From Hoplostethus atlanticus (taxonomy: Eukaryota; Chordata; Actinopteri; Trachichthyiformes; Trachichthyidae), in contig JAXDDX010000116.1 in the NCBI GenBank assembly GCA_034670405.1, forward strand, positions 1,355,501 through 1,419,500: a stretch of DNA of 64,000 bases, written 5' to 3'. The translations under genes were made by a program, and so were the position numbers. How positions within the stretch are numbered: the stretch's first letter is position 1; every line of letters starts with the position of its first letter. Shown here in pieces: positions 51,430 through 62,362 of the stretch. Under the pieces are notes generated by a model that was not told the origin of the DNA, did no database searches, and worked only from the letters and a program-made list of their open reading frames with translations.

Positions 51430-52980
51430 GCGTGACTAAAATCTGTTACATATTCCGTTTTTCCAAATTTGTCAGTGGCTTTGCAGTCGCGATCACCATT
51501 AAGCACCATCACTGTTACATATTATTACAATATTGCTTCCATTAAACCCTGTGGTAAGGTGGTTGAAACAGAAGGAAGTACTAAAGGAGGGGACGGGAAG
51601 CCCTGACCACTCTTGACCTTCCTAGCTGGGACTATCAAGTGTCAGACCTAACCCATGTGCACACGCACACACACCAAAATATACAGCACAGCACTTTCAT
51701 TGTTCAGTAATTCAGTCTACACTGAGTAAATGGAGTCCCACCCACGAGTGTGTAAATATTTGAAGGACTAAAATCTATGTGTGTATGTGTGCAGTTACAG
51801 TAGGTTGTGGCTGAATCTCTATAAGGCATTTTTGCAGACTGGGAGTCCTGCTGACGACTGAAATAGCAGTGGTCACACACACACACACAACCAAATGTAT
51901 GCCTTGAGGTTAAAAGAGACACAGTTAAACCAGGAATGAAGTTTTAGGAAAGTCCCTTTCAAGAATTTAGATCTCTCCATTTCTCCAAATCCATACGTGG
52001 TCCATCAATATTGTAAGGACACCAACCAGACCTTTAACCTCCTGATTTTTTGGTTGCTTGTATTTTCAATTAAATTCATTCGGTGGAAAATTTTAAAAAA
52101 CAAACAAAAAAGCGTAGAGCGACTCGTTAGCTGTGTATGTTCTACCTACAAAACATTCCCCCCACCTGACACTATTTCGGAAGGTGCACAGTCGCTACAT
52201 CTTGAGTTAAGCCCCACCTGGGCGACTGTGATTGGTTTTCAGAAATACAAACAGCATTTTTTCCTCTGTGCCAGAATGATCAAGATCTGTGCCAGACCTT
52301 TCTCCTAAAACGAGAATGAGATGGAGAAACGAGAAAGGTATGACCGAGCAAGACTAGCATTACCCTAACCCTAATCCTAATCCAAGCATTTCCCACCCTG
52401 TCTGGGGTTGCTGTTGCTGGGATGGGAAGCAGGGCAACTAATGTGCCCATTGTGAATATGAAGGCCTAGTGTGAATATAAAGTGAAATAGGTAAGGGATA
52501 TGCTCCTAGATCCAAGTCTTTCAGATCCATGGTTGTTGCTCTGCCTCTTGTACAATGGATTTCTCCTTGTTGCATAAATTGCAGTGAATTCTTCCTATTA
52601 GCTTGGACAGTTCAATCAATCTGTTAAAATTGAACACCTCTCTCTAACAACAGGAACCCAGACAGGCAACATTCTCAACTGTGATGACATCAAGAGCTCC
52701 ACACCACAATATTGAAACTGGTTGTTCAAGACTACATATGGTGATAGACAGCATACATGTAATACAAACGTGCTTTAAACTAAATTTAAAAAGGCCAGTA
52801 TCCACTAACACACCCACCCACCCCCACACACGCACACACACAGTGAAAGACACGTACACACACACTGAGAGGGCAGCAACAGCAGCAACAGCTGAAAATA
52901 TCTTGGGCAGATAGTGTATGTGTCAATACACACCATGTTAGCACCATGCCACTGCAATACACACTATAAAAACACACACT
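51430..52980. other. unassigned sequence upstream of slc43a2 exon 1
   Basis: A 5' UTR exon or promoter is expected somewhere upstream but none is recognisable. Three telomere-like hexamers (CCCTAA-type) at about 52364-52382 are too few to call. A (CA)n-like stretch lies at 52806-52865. Confidence 0.35.
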
Positions 52981-54426
52981 AAATACACCAAATTCTGGGG
53001 AGATTGTCCCATTGGTCATATTAGCCAATAACGGCTTGTCTATGACGAGAACATAGACACCAAAAGCATTGACATGTCTCCAGTAGATCATTGGCTCTGG
53101 TGCTTACTAACACTTTAGCATACACTATGTTGTGTGATAGTAGGCTCCATGCTAACACTTTAGCATACACTATGTTGTGCGATAGTAGGCTCCATGCTAA
53201 CACTTTAGCATACACTATGTTGTGCGATAGTAGGCTCCATGCTAACACTTTAGCATACACTATGTTGTGCGATAGTAGGCTCCATGCTAACACTTTAGCC
53301 TACACTATGTTGTGCGATAGTAGGCTCCATGCTAACACTTTAGCATACACTATGTTGATTGATAGTAGACTCCATGCTAACACACACCAATGTAAGAACA
53401 CTGACTGACTGACTGACAAAGTTGTTGTGGTTTTAGGTGTCAAAGCGATGAGCTGTGACATATGGGTTTGTCCGTTATTAGTAAAGTCAAGTTGGAGGTT
53501 CTCCCAAGTATGATGGTGTCCCACGTGGGCAGTTTGCAAAGATCGGGTGGAAGCCAGAGCCACAGCCATGGATTGGAGAAGGAGCCTAATCAAATGACAT
53601 TAATTCAATGTGTATAGCTACCTAACTTCAAATGTGGTGCGGAGTGAACAGTAAAATCTTTTGGTACGGTTTTTGACTGAATGTCTTATCGTCACATACA
53701 TTAAATGTTATGATTTGGTTTCCTGTTTTTCACTAGTGAAAGTTAGTGTTAGTGTTAGTCACGGAATTGAGCAAATAGTAGCCGATGTGTTATTGGCACT
53801 TTTAATAGCTAGCTAGCATCCGTGTTTTTGCCTTAACTGATGAGCCATTAACTGTGTTGTATGGCTAATATCCAACCTGACCTCTGAATATGAAAGCTCA
53901 ATAGCACAATTCATAGTCGTAGCACAAATATTTGTGTCATAACACAACAGCCAACGACATGAGACCAACAGCTTTGCTGCTCTTGTTATTATATGCCTGT
54001 ACATTCATGGATTTTAAAAATGAAATATCATGAGCTGAGGTAGCCCAAGTTTATTTTTCGAACTATTTCAGGTGAGCAACCATGTATTCATTCACTGCGC
54101 AATGATTTTTCACTGTACACAGTCTCCCATCACCGACCACCTTCCCCTCCTATGGAAATCGGAAAAGTAGTCCCTGCTAGTTCAAAACTCCTACACAAAC
54201 CTGCCATACCTCGCCTCATATTATTAAAAAGTGCTTACTATTTAGCTTCACAGCTGCCATAAGTTCTCATTTCCTCACTTTTGAGATAATGCTAGTAGCC
54301 TACTATTACTTAACATCGTGCATGTTGAAGTGTTAGCATGGAGCATCAGAGCCAATGGTCTACCAGGGACACATCACCTAACATAGGTTGACCAACTGGA
54401 CAATCTCCCCAAAACCTGGTGTATTC
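52981..54426. mobile_element. MITE-like element carrying a 45-bp minisatellite
   Basis: The left 125 bp (AAATACACCAAATTCTGGGG, AGATTGTCCCATTGGTCA ... CATTGGCTCTGGTGCT) pairs in reverse with 54300-54426 (GAATACACCAGGTTTTGGGG ... CATTGGCTCTGATGCTCC). The minisatellite begins directly after the left arm, and the right arm carries one copy of its first words (CCATGCTAACACTT). No coding capacity. Confidence 0.75.
53107..53385. repeat. 45-bp tandem repeat, about 6.2 copies
   Basis: Units begin CTAACACTTTAGCATACACT at 53107, 53152, 53197, 53242, 53287 and 53332; copies 2-5 differ by a base or so. As 45 is a multiple of three, both strands show repetitive open frames, which are not evidence of a gene. 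Confidence 0.97.
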
Positions 54427-55485
54427 CTTTAAGAGAGAGATTGGGAGAAAGAGAAAGAAAGATACATAAATAATGAAAGAGATTATTTCCATTTGTATGG
54501 AGGTGCAGATGAAAACAGACAGGAAGAGGAGGTCTGATTGGTTGATTAGATGATGACTCTTTCATAGTATGGCTATCTTTCCTTCCTTACCTCCTTCCTT
54601 CCATAACTTCCTTCCTTCCTTCCTCTCTCTCTTTCTTTTGTTCTTAACTTTGTCAACTTTGTCGAACTTGCATGTCTCTCGCTCACACACACACACACAC
54701 ACACAAATGATTACATGCTGGGTGGTAACGTGTTACAGTAATGTTATTACTTTTCCCAGTGACTATTTCAAATTCAGTAACAATCACATACTAACTAACT
54801 AACTAATTAACTAACTAACTAACTAACTTATCTAACTTATCTAACTTAACTTAATTACCACACATTTTAAACAATGGGCCCAATGCTGGTCATGACAACA
54901 TCATCTTAACATGTAATACTGTAAACCTACTTAGTCCAATCCCACATGGAAACAGAATTAATTTCAGTCAATGTCATCAGATCCACTTTCCACTGATCTG
55001 TCTCACTGCTTGCTTAATGTGGGTAACAGCTGATGAGCTATTGTCACATTATCTCATATAATATCACTGTCACGTTTGTCTACAGACGTTAACATGAGAA
55101 AAATAACATTACTATTATTAATGCACAACATATATAAATATAGTCTGCTACGTGGGATTATGCCAGAGCTATGGATAAAATTCAGAGACCAAACACAAAG
55201 TCCACTCACCTTAAAACCTGTTTTCCTCTCTACTGATATGCTGATGTTGCTTCACTGGTCTTAGTTTCTCTTTTTCCACTTATTAAGTTCTTCTTGATGA
55301 GAATGAAGAGACGTTTGCTATTTCTATCCTAGTCTATTCTATTTTAGAGTTTAAAGTTCCCCTTTTGTTTCGTTCTTTCTTTCTTTCTTTCTTTCTTTCT
55401 TTTGCCTTGCCGAAGTGGAAAGTATGATATCACTTCTTTCTCTGTAGCGACTGTATTTACTGGCACGGAGAACTGACATGGACAA

Positions 55486-55519
<34 letters not shown>

Positions 55520-56309
55520 GTCTATAAATGGAGCCCAAGTCTACCCCCCACCCACCAACCCCACCCCCCCCACACACACACACACACCCCCACAAACACA
55601 CACACTCAGAAACACACACTTTTTCATTTGAATAAGAAGTTGCACTAAGATCAGTTTGTGATCTGATCAGTCATATTACATTTTGTACTGTAATTTTGTA
55701 AAAATTCTATGAATATACTGTATTTGGCAGCTTGCCCTCTAGCCCCATCATGTGGGGGACTGTAATAACAGAGATAAATATTTGTAACTTTATTGAGAAC
55801 AAAACTCAAGTTCAGAATACAAAAAACAGGAAAGGGCAAAACTATTTACAAATATTGAACAAATCCAAAATATTCACAGTTTTAATAGGTTTTTTATTTT
55901 GCGCACTGCCATGATGTTTCATTAATAAACTGGGAAAAAAGGTAGTTTCAGGTAGTCAGGTAGTAGCTTAACTGCCCACCTCTGGTTCACTTGTGCCTAT
56001 TCTATTACAGTACATATTACTTGATATAAGGAAACTATTAACTGTATGGTTTTGAAAGGGGTCAAGCCCAGTAGATACATATGCAGGTGCCCCCACCCCC
56101 AATGCAAAATCCATCATTATTGGCACCACTTACCATGATAACATGGTTGGAATTGCATCAACACCTTTAACCCTACACACACACACACACACAGGTGCAC
56201 ACACACACACAGGCATAATCCACTGACCTCCTTCAAGGTTCTTTGTTAGCTCCTTTCCCATCTCCCATCTTTTGTTTAAGGCATCCTGGAGGGAGGTTGT
56301 GTCCATTTT

Positions 56310-56349
<40 letters not shown>

Positions 56350-56440
56350 TTTTCTTTTTACATAATATATAAATTTATTCTGAACACAAAAACAAATCCA
56401 TTCAACTAAACCCATCTCCAGGAAATTCTCAATGACTGAC
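54427..56440. other. unassigned sequence with several microsatellites
   Basis: Simple repeats: (CA)n at 54685-54705, (AACT)n at about 54793-54850, (CTTT)n at 55374-55401, (CT)n at 55489-55517, (CA)n at 55571-55615 and 56174-56211, (AT)n at 56313-56341. No gene supported. Confidence 0.6.
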
Positions 56441-56444
56441 ACCA

Positions 56445-56596
56445 CACTTGGTGGTGTTAGTGCCCTGCATTGGTGCTTTTAAGAGTATCTTGCCCAAGGA
56501 CACTTCGACATGCGGACTGGAGGAGCCGGGGATCGAACCACAGATCTTCTGATTAGCGGACGACTCGCTCTACCTCCTGAGCCACAGCCGCTCAAG
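56445..56596 (-). repeat. tRNA-derived SINE, minus strand
   Basis: In reverse the sequence reads GCGGCTGTGGCTCAGGAGGT then AGAGCG (pol III A box), later GTGGTTCGATCCCCGGCTCC (B box), then GTGTCCTTGGGCAAGATACT, a conserved core phrase of fish SINEs. It sits directly in front of the L2 copy at 56.6 kb. Confidence 0.75.
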
Positions 56597-57559
56597 GTAA
56601 CAATTTAATCATTACTAAGCACAGACTCTGGTGAATGTTCCATCCTGGTGTTCTTAGATCTTAGTTTGGCTTTCAATACCGTTCAACAGTCAATTGTTAT
56701 TGATAGGCTTAGGCACTGGGTTCGGATCTCTGGGACTGTGCTGGATTGGTTCTCAAATAAATACAAACACACAGAAAATTTTCCTTTGCAATTAGTGATT
56801 TTATGTTCTCATCTGCGACAATTACTTGTGGTGTTTCACAGGGCTCCATATTGAGGCCAATTTTATTTTCTATCTACATGCTACCATTAGGCCATATTAT
56901 CTGTGAAAATGATATATCCTTCCACTGTTACGCAGATGATGCCCAGCTGTACTTGTCAGTCAAGCCCTCTGCATTTAACAAAGTGTCTGTTCTGCATGAC
57001 TGTATAGCAGATATTCAAAAATGGATGGCCCTTAACATCCTCCAGTTAAACTTTGAGAAAACTCCTTATTATTGGTCCTAAGCCTGTTTCTGGTCAAATA
57101 AAATCAGTTCTGGGGCCAACTGCCTCCAACATTAAAGCCCTCTTCTGGAAACCATGGCGTGATTTTTGATAGCAATCTCAACTTTGAACAGCATATTAAA
57201 AAACTTGTCCAGTCATACTGCTACCATCTCAAAATTAGATCCACTCTGCCTTTTGAGGATACTGAAAAAAATGTGTCTTTGTTTCTTCTAGATTAGATTA
57301 CTGCAATGCCTTATATACCCGCTTAAAACGCCAAGCCAAGCCCTAACCCTGTTCAAAATTCTGCAGTGAAACTGATAACTAGAACAAATGTGAGGTCACA
57401 CATAGCTGCAATGTTAGCTTCCCTAGACGGGCTGCCCATATATTTTAGAATTTATTTTAAAATACTGTTGATCACTTATAAAGCACTGCATGATTTAGCA
57501 CCTAAGTACTTCAAAGAACACCCAACAACTCTAAGTGGCTTAGCATAAGTTCAATCAGG

Positions 57560-57678
57560 AAGACTACCTGGCTCATATTTACTTTATTGCTAGTCCAGGT
57601 ATATTCACAGCAATCGGCCTAGCTCGTTATTCACTCCACTCCTTTCCTCCCTCCAAGGGAACCAATGACAAACCACAT

Positions 57679-57717
<39 letters not shown>

Positions 57718-58035
57718 TACCTGCCCTATCCTTGTCTTTGTCATTTCAGGCTGCATTACCGCTGCGTCCCACCCCCTCCCCACCACCACCAGTGCCAGGC
57801 TCCAATTGATCGTCAGCGCATCCATTCTGCACAATCGAAGAGCAGTCTACAGGGAGGGAGTTTCCTGCTCATCCAAGATTCACAGGGTTCTCCTTTAACC
57901 CACAAACATTGCTTTCAACTGGAGCCACCACAAATGTTCACTTGATTCATTATCCATTAAAGCTTGTATTCAAACTTTCTAGTCTCTCCTAACTTGAACT
58001 AAGGTTGAAAACTCCCAATCAAAGTTCCTAGAATA
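57560..58035. other. unplaced DNA between L2 halves
   Basis: Does not look like L2. Contains an (AT)n run at 57681-57710 and sequence ending CCCAATCAAAGTTCCTAGAA. It may be another insertion or a rearranged flank. Confidence 0.35.
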
Positions 58036-58778
58036 TGGCGTTATTTTTGTGCCACATTGCCGAGCGCGCATTGGGACTTTCCTGAGCGCGCAGTGGGGCT
58101 TTCGCAAGCACATCAATTATATTTTGAAAAGAAAATATTAATCTGAGCAAAGAAAAATCTGTTCTGTGCGCGCTCAACTCTGCTTGTACGCTCGCTCAAA
58201 CTCTGCTCTATGCGCTGGCAAGCACCTGCGCACTCACAGTGTCCTCTCCTCTCCCAACATCTCCGCTGTGTGCGCTCTCAACTCTGCTTGCGCGCTCGCT
58301 CAACTTGGCACAGCGTTACAATGTGCCACAAAACCAGCCAATCACAGACTTGGGGAAAGTAATCCTGATTGGTATCCAATCAGGCTGCTTCCACAAACTT
58401 TGGGATTTTCGCATGGATGAAGAGAATTTTCGATGATACTAGCTGCAATAGAGCGCAACAGTGACCGCCCACTTTTTGAACGGCTCCGGTTCCGCAAGTG
58501 AATTTCCCATTCATTCACTACATTTACAACCAAGCCAGCCAACTACGAGATGAATCGTGACCATAAAACATTTGATTCTGAGCAAAAAAAGATCAGAAAA
58601 CGGAAAAAAAGGCAAAGGTACAAGACTGTGTACATAATTATTTTAAGAGTGAAGGAACTACTCATCCCATAAACCATTGCGAATGATACCTTTCCAAAAA
58701 CTTCCAACCTAACTATAGTTTATCGCGCTTCTTCTTGAATTTAACATTCGTCAATATTATAGTGTTTATATTGTTGTT

Positions 58779-58813
<35 letters not shown>

Positions 58814-59767
58814 ATATATATAGTGTTTCATATAGTATAGTGTATAGTGTTGTCATCGACATGGTACAGTGCTTCGTTCCTGACTGCAATCACCGCTCGG
58901 GCGTCCATCAATGCCGGTTCCACCGATTCCCCACCAGTGTGTTGGTGAAGAACCAGTGGATCAGATATATAAGTTATTAACGTTACTCGTTTTTAATAAA
59001 TGTGAATTCGATCCAGTTACATTCACGTAACTAACATTATGCTAATATTACGTGAGGTAGTCACAGCTGCATAGGATAAGCAGCGAGCTAGGTTACGTTA
59101 GCAGCTAACGTTAACGTTAGCTGACAAGACGTTCGCTGGTGCGGTAAACATTTCCATGGTAACAGCGAGCTCCACCAATCAGAGATGTCGCTGTTACACT
59201 TTAGGATTGTGGGTAGTGTAGTACTTCTCCATGACATCGCAAATAAAACATGTTTTTCTCATACGGACTTGTGGCTTCTACAGGAGCATACACCATCGTT
59301 TCACAATCTAATAGCTTGTGGTGAGTCTACCTTGGATGGTTACGACATATGGCTAATAATCAAAATCCCGATTCAGAATATGAATGGGATTTTCACTTCC
59401 GGAACCTCACTGTTGAGCTCTATTAGCGACCTGATTGGATACAAAACAGCCAATCAGAATTACTTTCTCCAAGTCTGTGATTGGCTGGTTTTGTGGCACA
59501 TTGTAACGCTGTGCCAAGTTGAGCGAGCGCGCTAGAGTTGAGAGCGCACACAGCGGAGATGTTGGAAGAGGAGAGGACACTGTGAGCGAGGGCGCAGGTG
59601 CCTGCCAGCGCACAGAGCAGAGTTTGAGCAAGCGTACAAGCAGAGTTGAGCGCGCACAGAACAGATTTTCTTTTGCTCAGATTAATATTTTCTCTTCAAA
59701 ATATAATTGATGTGCTTGCGAAGGTCCTACTGCGCGCTCGGCAATGTGGCACAAAAATAACGCCATA
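58036..59767 (+). mobile_element. THAP-domain DNA transposon with ~340-480-bp inverted ends
   Basis: Begins TATGGCGTTATTTTTGTGCC and ends with the reverse complement. The two arms stay alike for 340 bp and more (58036-58385 against 59429-59767), with a weaker match on to 58516 and 59379. They share GC-rich words such as GTGCGCGCTCAACTC and CAACATCTCCGCTGTG. The left arm carries an extra ~20-bp internal duplication. A THAP coding start lies between the arms. THAP transposases belong to P and Kolobok elements; at 1.73 kb most of the transposase is deleted. Target duplication is unclear (CTAGAA on the left, CTGGAA on the right). Confidence 0.85.
58861..58980 (+). pseudogene. THAP zinc-finger exon fragment
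   Basis: ATG at 58861 opens MVQCFVPDCNHRSGVHQCRF and then HRFPTSVLVKNQWIRYI. The C-x4-C start, the HRFP block and the invariant Trp are the first half of a THAP DNA-binding domain. The second half, with the last Cys and His of the zinc site, is missing: the frame stops at 58978. It may be a first exon whose partner exons were deleted. Confidence 0.88.
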
Positions 59768-60118
59768 CTGGAACAGCCTTCCATTAAGCGCAAGAACTGA
59801 GAGGAGGCTGTCTCCTTTTTCAGGTCAAGCTTAAAGACTCACTTTTATAGGATTGCTTTTGTAAATGTTTAGTTTTGATTGAATACTTGTTTAAACTGAG
59901 TGTGTCTTATTGCTGGGTTATTGCAGTCTTTTATTTATACTTTATTTTTTATTACTTTTACTATATTTTACTTTTAATGTTTTACTTTTACTATTCATTT
60001 TATTTTTCCTCTAACTGAAACTTTTATCTTTTGTTATTTGATCGTGCGATTTTTGGTTTTACTCACTGTAAAGCACTTTATGCCCTGTGTTTGAAAGGTG
60101 CTATATAAATAGTTATTA

Positions 60119-60290
60119 TTTTTATCCATCCATTCCTTTTCTAGACACTCATCTGGGTCATAGTTGCAAACCAAGTAGATTTTTGTAAAAGAGAGTGAGA
60201 CAGTCAACAGGTACACACAGGCCAAGTTACAGCAGAATATAAATAGCAAAAATGTGTCTGTAAGGATTCTTGGGCAAAAAACTGATGGCA
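60119..60290. other. unassigned sequence
   Basis: Short AT-rich link between the L2 tail and the next LINE-like fragment. Confidence 0.4.
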
Positions 60291-60600
60291 GAGCAGTAGA
60301 GGATCTAGCTGTTGAAGGCACCCTTCATTGCTGATCTGTAAACTAAATCACCGTAATCAAGCTTGGGGAGGATGAGGGGTGTCTTGGTGGTGTATTGGCT
60401 AAGGCGCATACATATACCTTCCATCTTTCATGTCTGTCTCCACTTTAACTATCCAATAAAGCAGAAATATCAAAAAACAAATCTTAGAAAAAGCATGGGA
60501 TCCTGTCAGCAAGACAACTGAATACAAGATTGTATCATCAGCATACAGGTACAGTGTATTACAGTACTTTTGTAATGTATCAAACAAGCACAACCCAACA
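60291..60600 (-). pseudogene. LINE reverse transcriptase fragment, minus strand
   Basis: The minus frame reads LYLYADDTILYSVV with YADD at 60534-60545, the polymerase active-site motif, followed by short broken sequence. The segment ATTGCTGATCTGTAAACTAA near 60327 looks like known LINE sequence. Lineage not determined. Confidence 0.5.
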
Positions 60601-62083
60601 CTTTAAATCTGAACCATTTTGTTTTGTTTATTGTTGCTGTTTTCATCCTGTTACTGCCCCCCCAGCCCACCCCCCATCATACCATTTCCCATAACAGACA
60701 CTTCAACAGGAGCTGTTGTCACAGACAGCAAAAAAACATACCATTAAAGTTAATAATAAAAACAACTACAAAATTGCATTACCTCAATCAGCCTCACTGT
60801 AAATAAAACAGACAAACAAAATATCAAAGCGAAAATCTGTTTTGTTTGGCTCAAATGATGAACATAACCATCTATGTGCTGGGATAGAAGGGGAGCAACA
60901 GAAAGGAAGAGAGAAAGAAGCAAGAAAAAAGAAAAGAGAGACAACTATTTGACAAAGTTCCCTCTTATTATTTCATTTATTTATTCAATTTAACCTTTAT
61001 ATAAGCTGTTAAAAAAACATATTTACAATGACAGCCTGGCAAGAGGCAAAAGGCCTTTTCCAACACCTTTTCCTTTCCCTTTCTTGTTTTCATCATGCTA
61101 TTTCAGTGAGCTAATCTTCTCCCATCCCCCTTTCCTCTCATCCTATTCATTCCAAAATGCTTTAACCATTCTCTACAAAGACATGGGAGTAAATAAATAT
61201 AACTAAAACAGTACCAATAATAACAACAATAATAATAAGAATAATAACAACAATAAAATTATCTTTAACTTCCCAAAAAACTGTGTAAACAAATTTTGTG
61301 CATTGAGGAACGGTGCACAACTGAAAACCCCTCGCAAAATATCTACTATCTCACTGCTAAGATCATCTGCCTGTTTCTCCTGCATAAATGAAATCAGTCA
61401 AAAAACGATTACATTGTGAAAAAAAAGCATACCAATTCTTACAGTCATTCTTTCAGTGTGCGGTGTGACAGATAAGCAGGACTTTAAGTACAAGAGTACA
61501 AGAAAACATAAAATGTGGCAGAACCATCGACAGCAAACAAAAAAATGGAAACGTAACTGACTTTCCATGGCATTGGCTAATTAACAAAGCCAAGAGCAGC
61601 AATGATTGTAACATCACAATAAAAACAATGCTTTATTATCACAAAACCATAACTGTTGTGTCCTGTCCATAACAGGTTGTGACATCACAAGCGGTGAATT
61701 AGTTTAATGCCTCAATAACAGATTTTGACATCAGAAAGGCTTATGTTTTTCTCAACTTCTGGTTCATGTGTTCATTATAATGGCATCGTAAAGGGCTGCC
61801 TAGTCAGCCTGCAGGATGCTTTAAGCTGGAGACACACTACACAACTGAAAAGACTCATCACACATTTAACCATGGGACTCATTCGAATCTCTTGTGACAC
61901 GCACATCAAATTCATCAATAATTCTGATGCTTTCGATCATTTTAAAGTAGGTGAGACACAGAATTCTTCTCCACCAAATGTTTATCATGCAAACAACGTT
62001 TCGACCCGGATTGGTCATCGTTAGTTGTGTCCTCACCATTATTCTCTGTGCATACCTACTTTAAAATTATTAACACATTATTA
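60601..62083. other. unassigned AT-rich sequence
   Basis: No coding frame, end sequence or RNA gene recognised. (AAT)n-like runs occur at 61212-61257. Confidence 0.4.
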
Positions 62084-62084
62084 A

Positions 62085-62362
62085 ATGACCACTTTGATTT
62101 GGAGAACACAAACTTGACGACCACTTTGATTTGGGGAACACAAACTTGACTAAGAGTTGAGTTTGGGGAACACACACTTGACGACCACTTGGGTTTAGGG
62201 AACATACACTTGACGACCAGTTGGGTTTAGGGAACATACACTTGACGAACATTTGGGTTAAGGGAATGCACATTTGACGATCAGTTGGGTTTGGGGAACG
62301 CATACTTGACAACCAGGTGGGTTTGGGGAATGCACACTTGAGGACCAGTTTGGTTTTGGGCA
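62085..62362. repeat. 32-bp minisatellite, about 8.5 copies
   Basis: Units contain CTTGACGACCAGTTGGGTTT and GGGGAACACACA; CTTGAC starts at 62177, 62209 and 62241 and a variant at 62273, giving a period of 32. The 97-codon minus frame is repeat-derived. Confidence 0.92.

Larger units (their letters stand above)
56625..60118 (+). mobile_element. L2-type LINE split by later insertions
   Basis: 5' part 56625-57548: VFLDLSLAFNTVQQSIVIDR, then in another frame GVSQGSILRPILFSIYMLPL, YADD at 56929-56940, and ASLDGLPIYFRIYFKILLIT. The 3' part resumes at 59768 with WNSLPLSARTERRLSPF and ends at the L2-type tail GTAAAGCACTTTATGCCC ... GTGCTATATAAATAG. Between them lie about 490 bp of unplaced DNA and the THAP transposon. 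Frameshifts make it non-functional. Confidence 0.85.

Noticed and set aside
52360-52385. Telomere-like CCCTAA repeats
   Set aside because: Only three imperfect hexamers; too short to call an interstitial telomeric site.
53091-53408. 105-codon open frame with 15-residue repeats
   Set aside because: The frame stays open only because the 45-bp minisatellite unit is a multiple of three; it also lies inside a MITE-like element.
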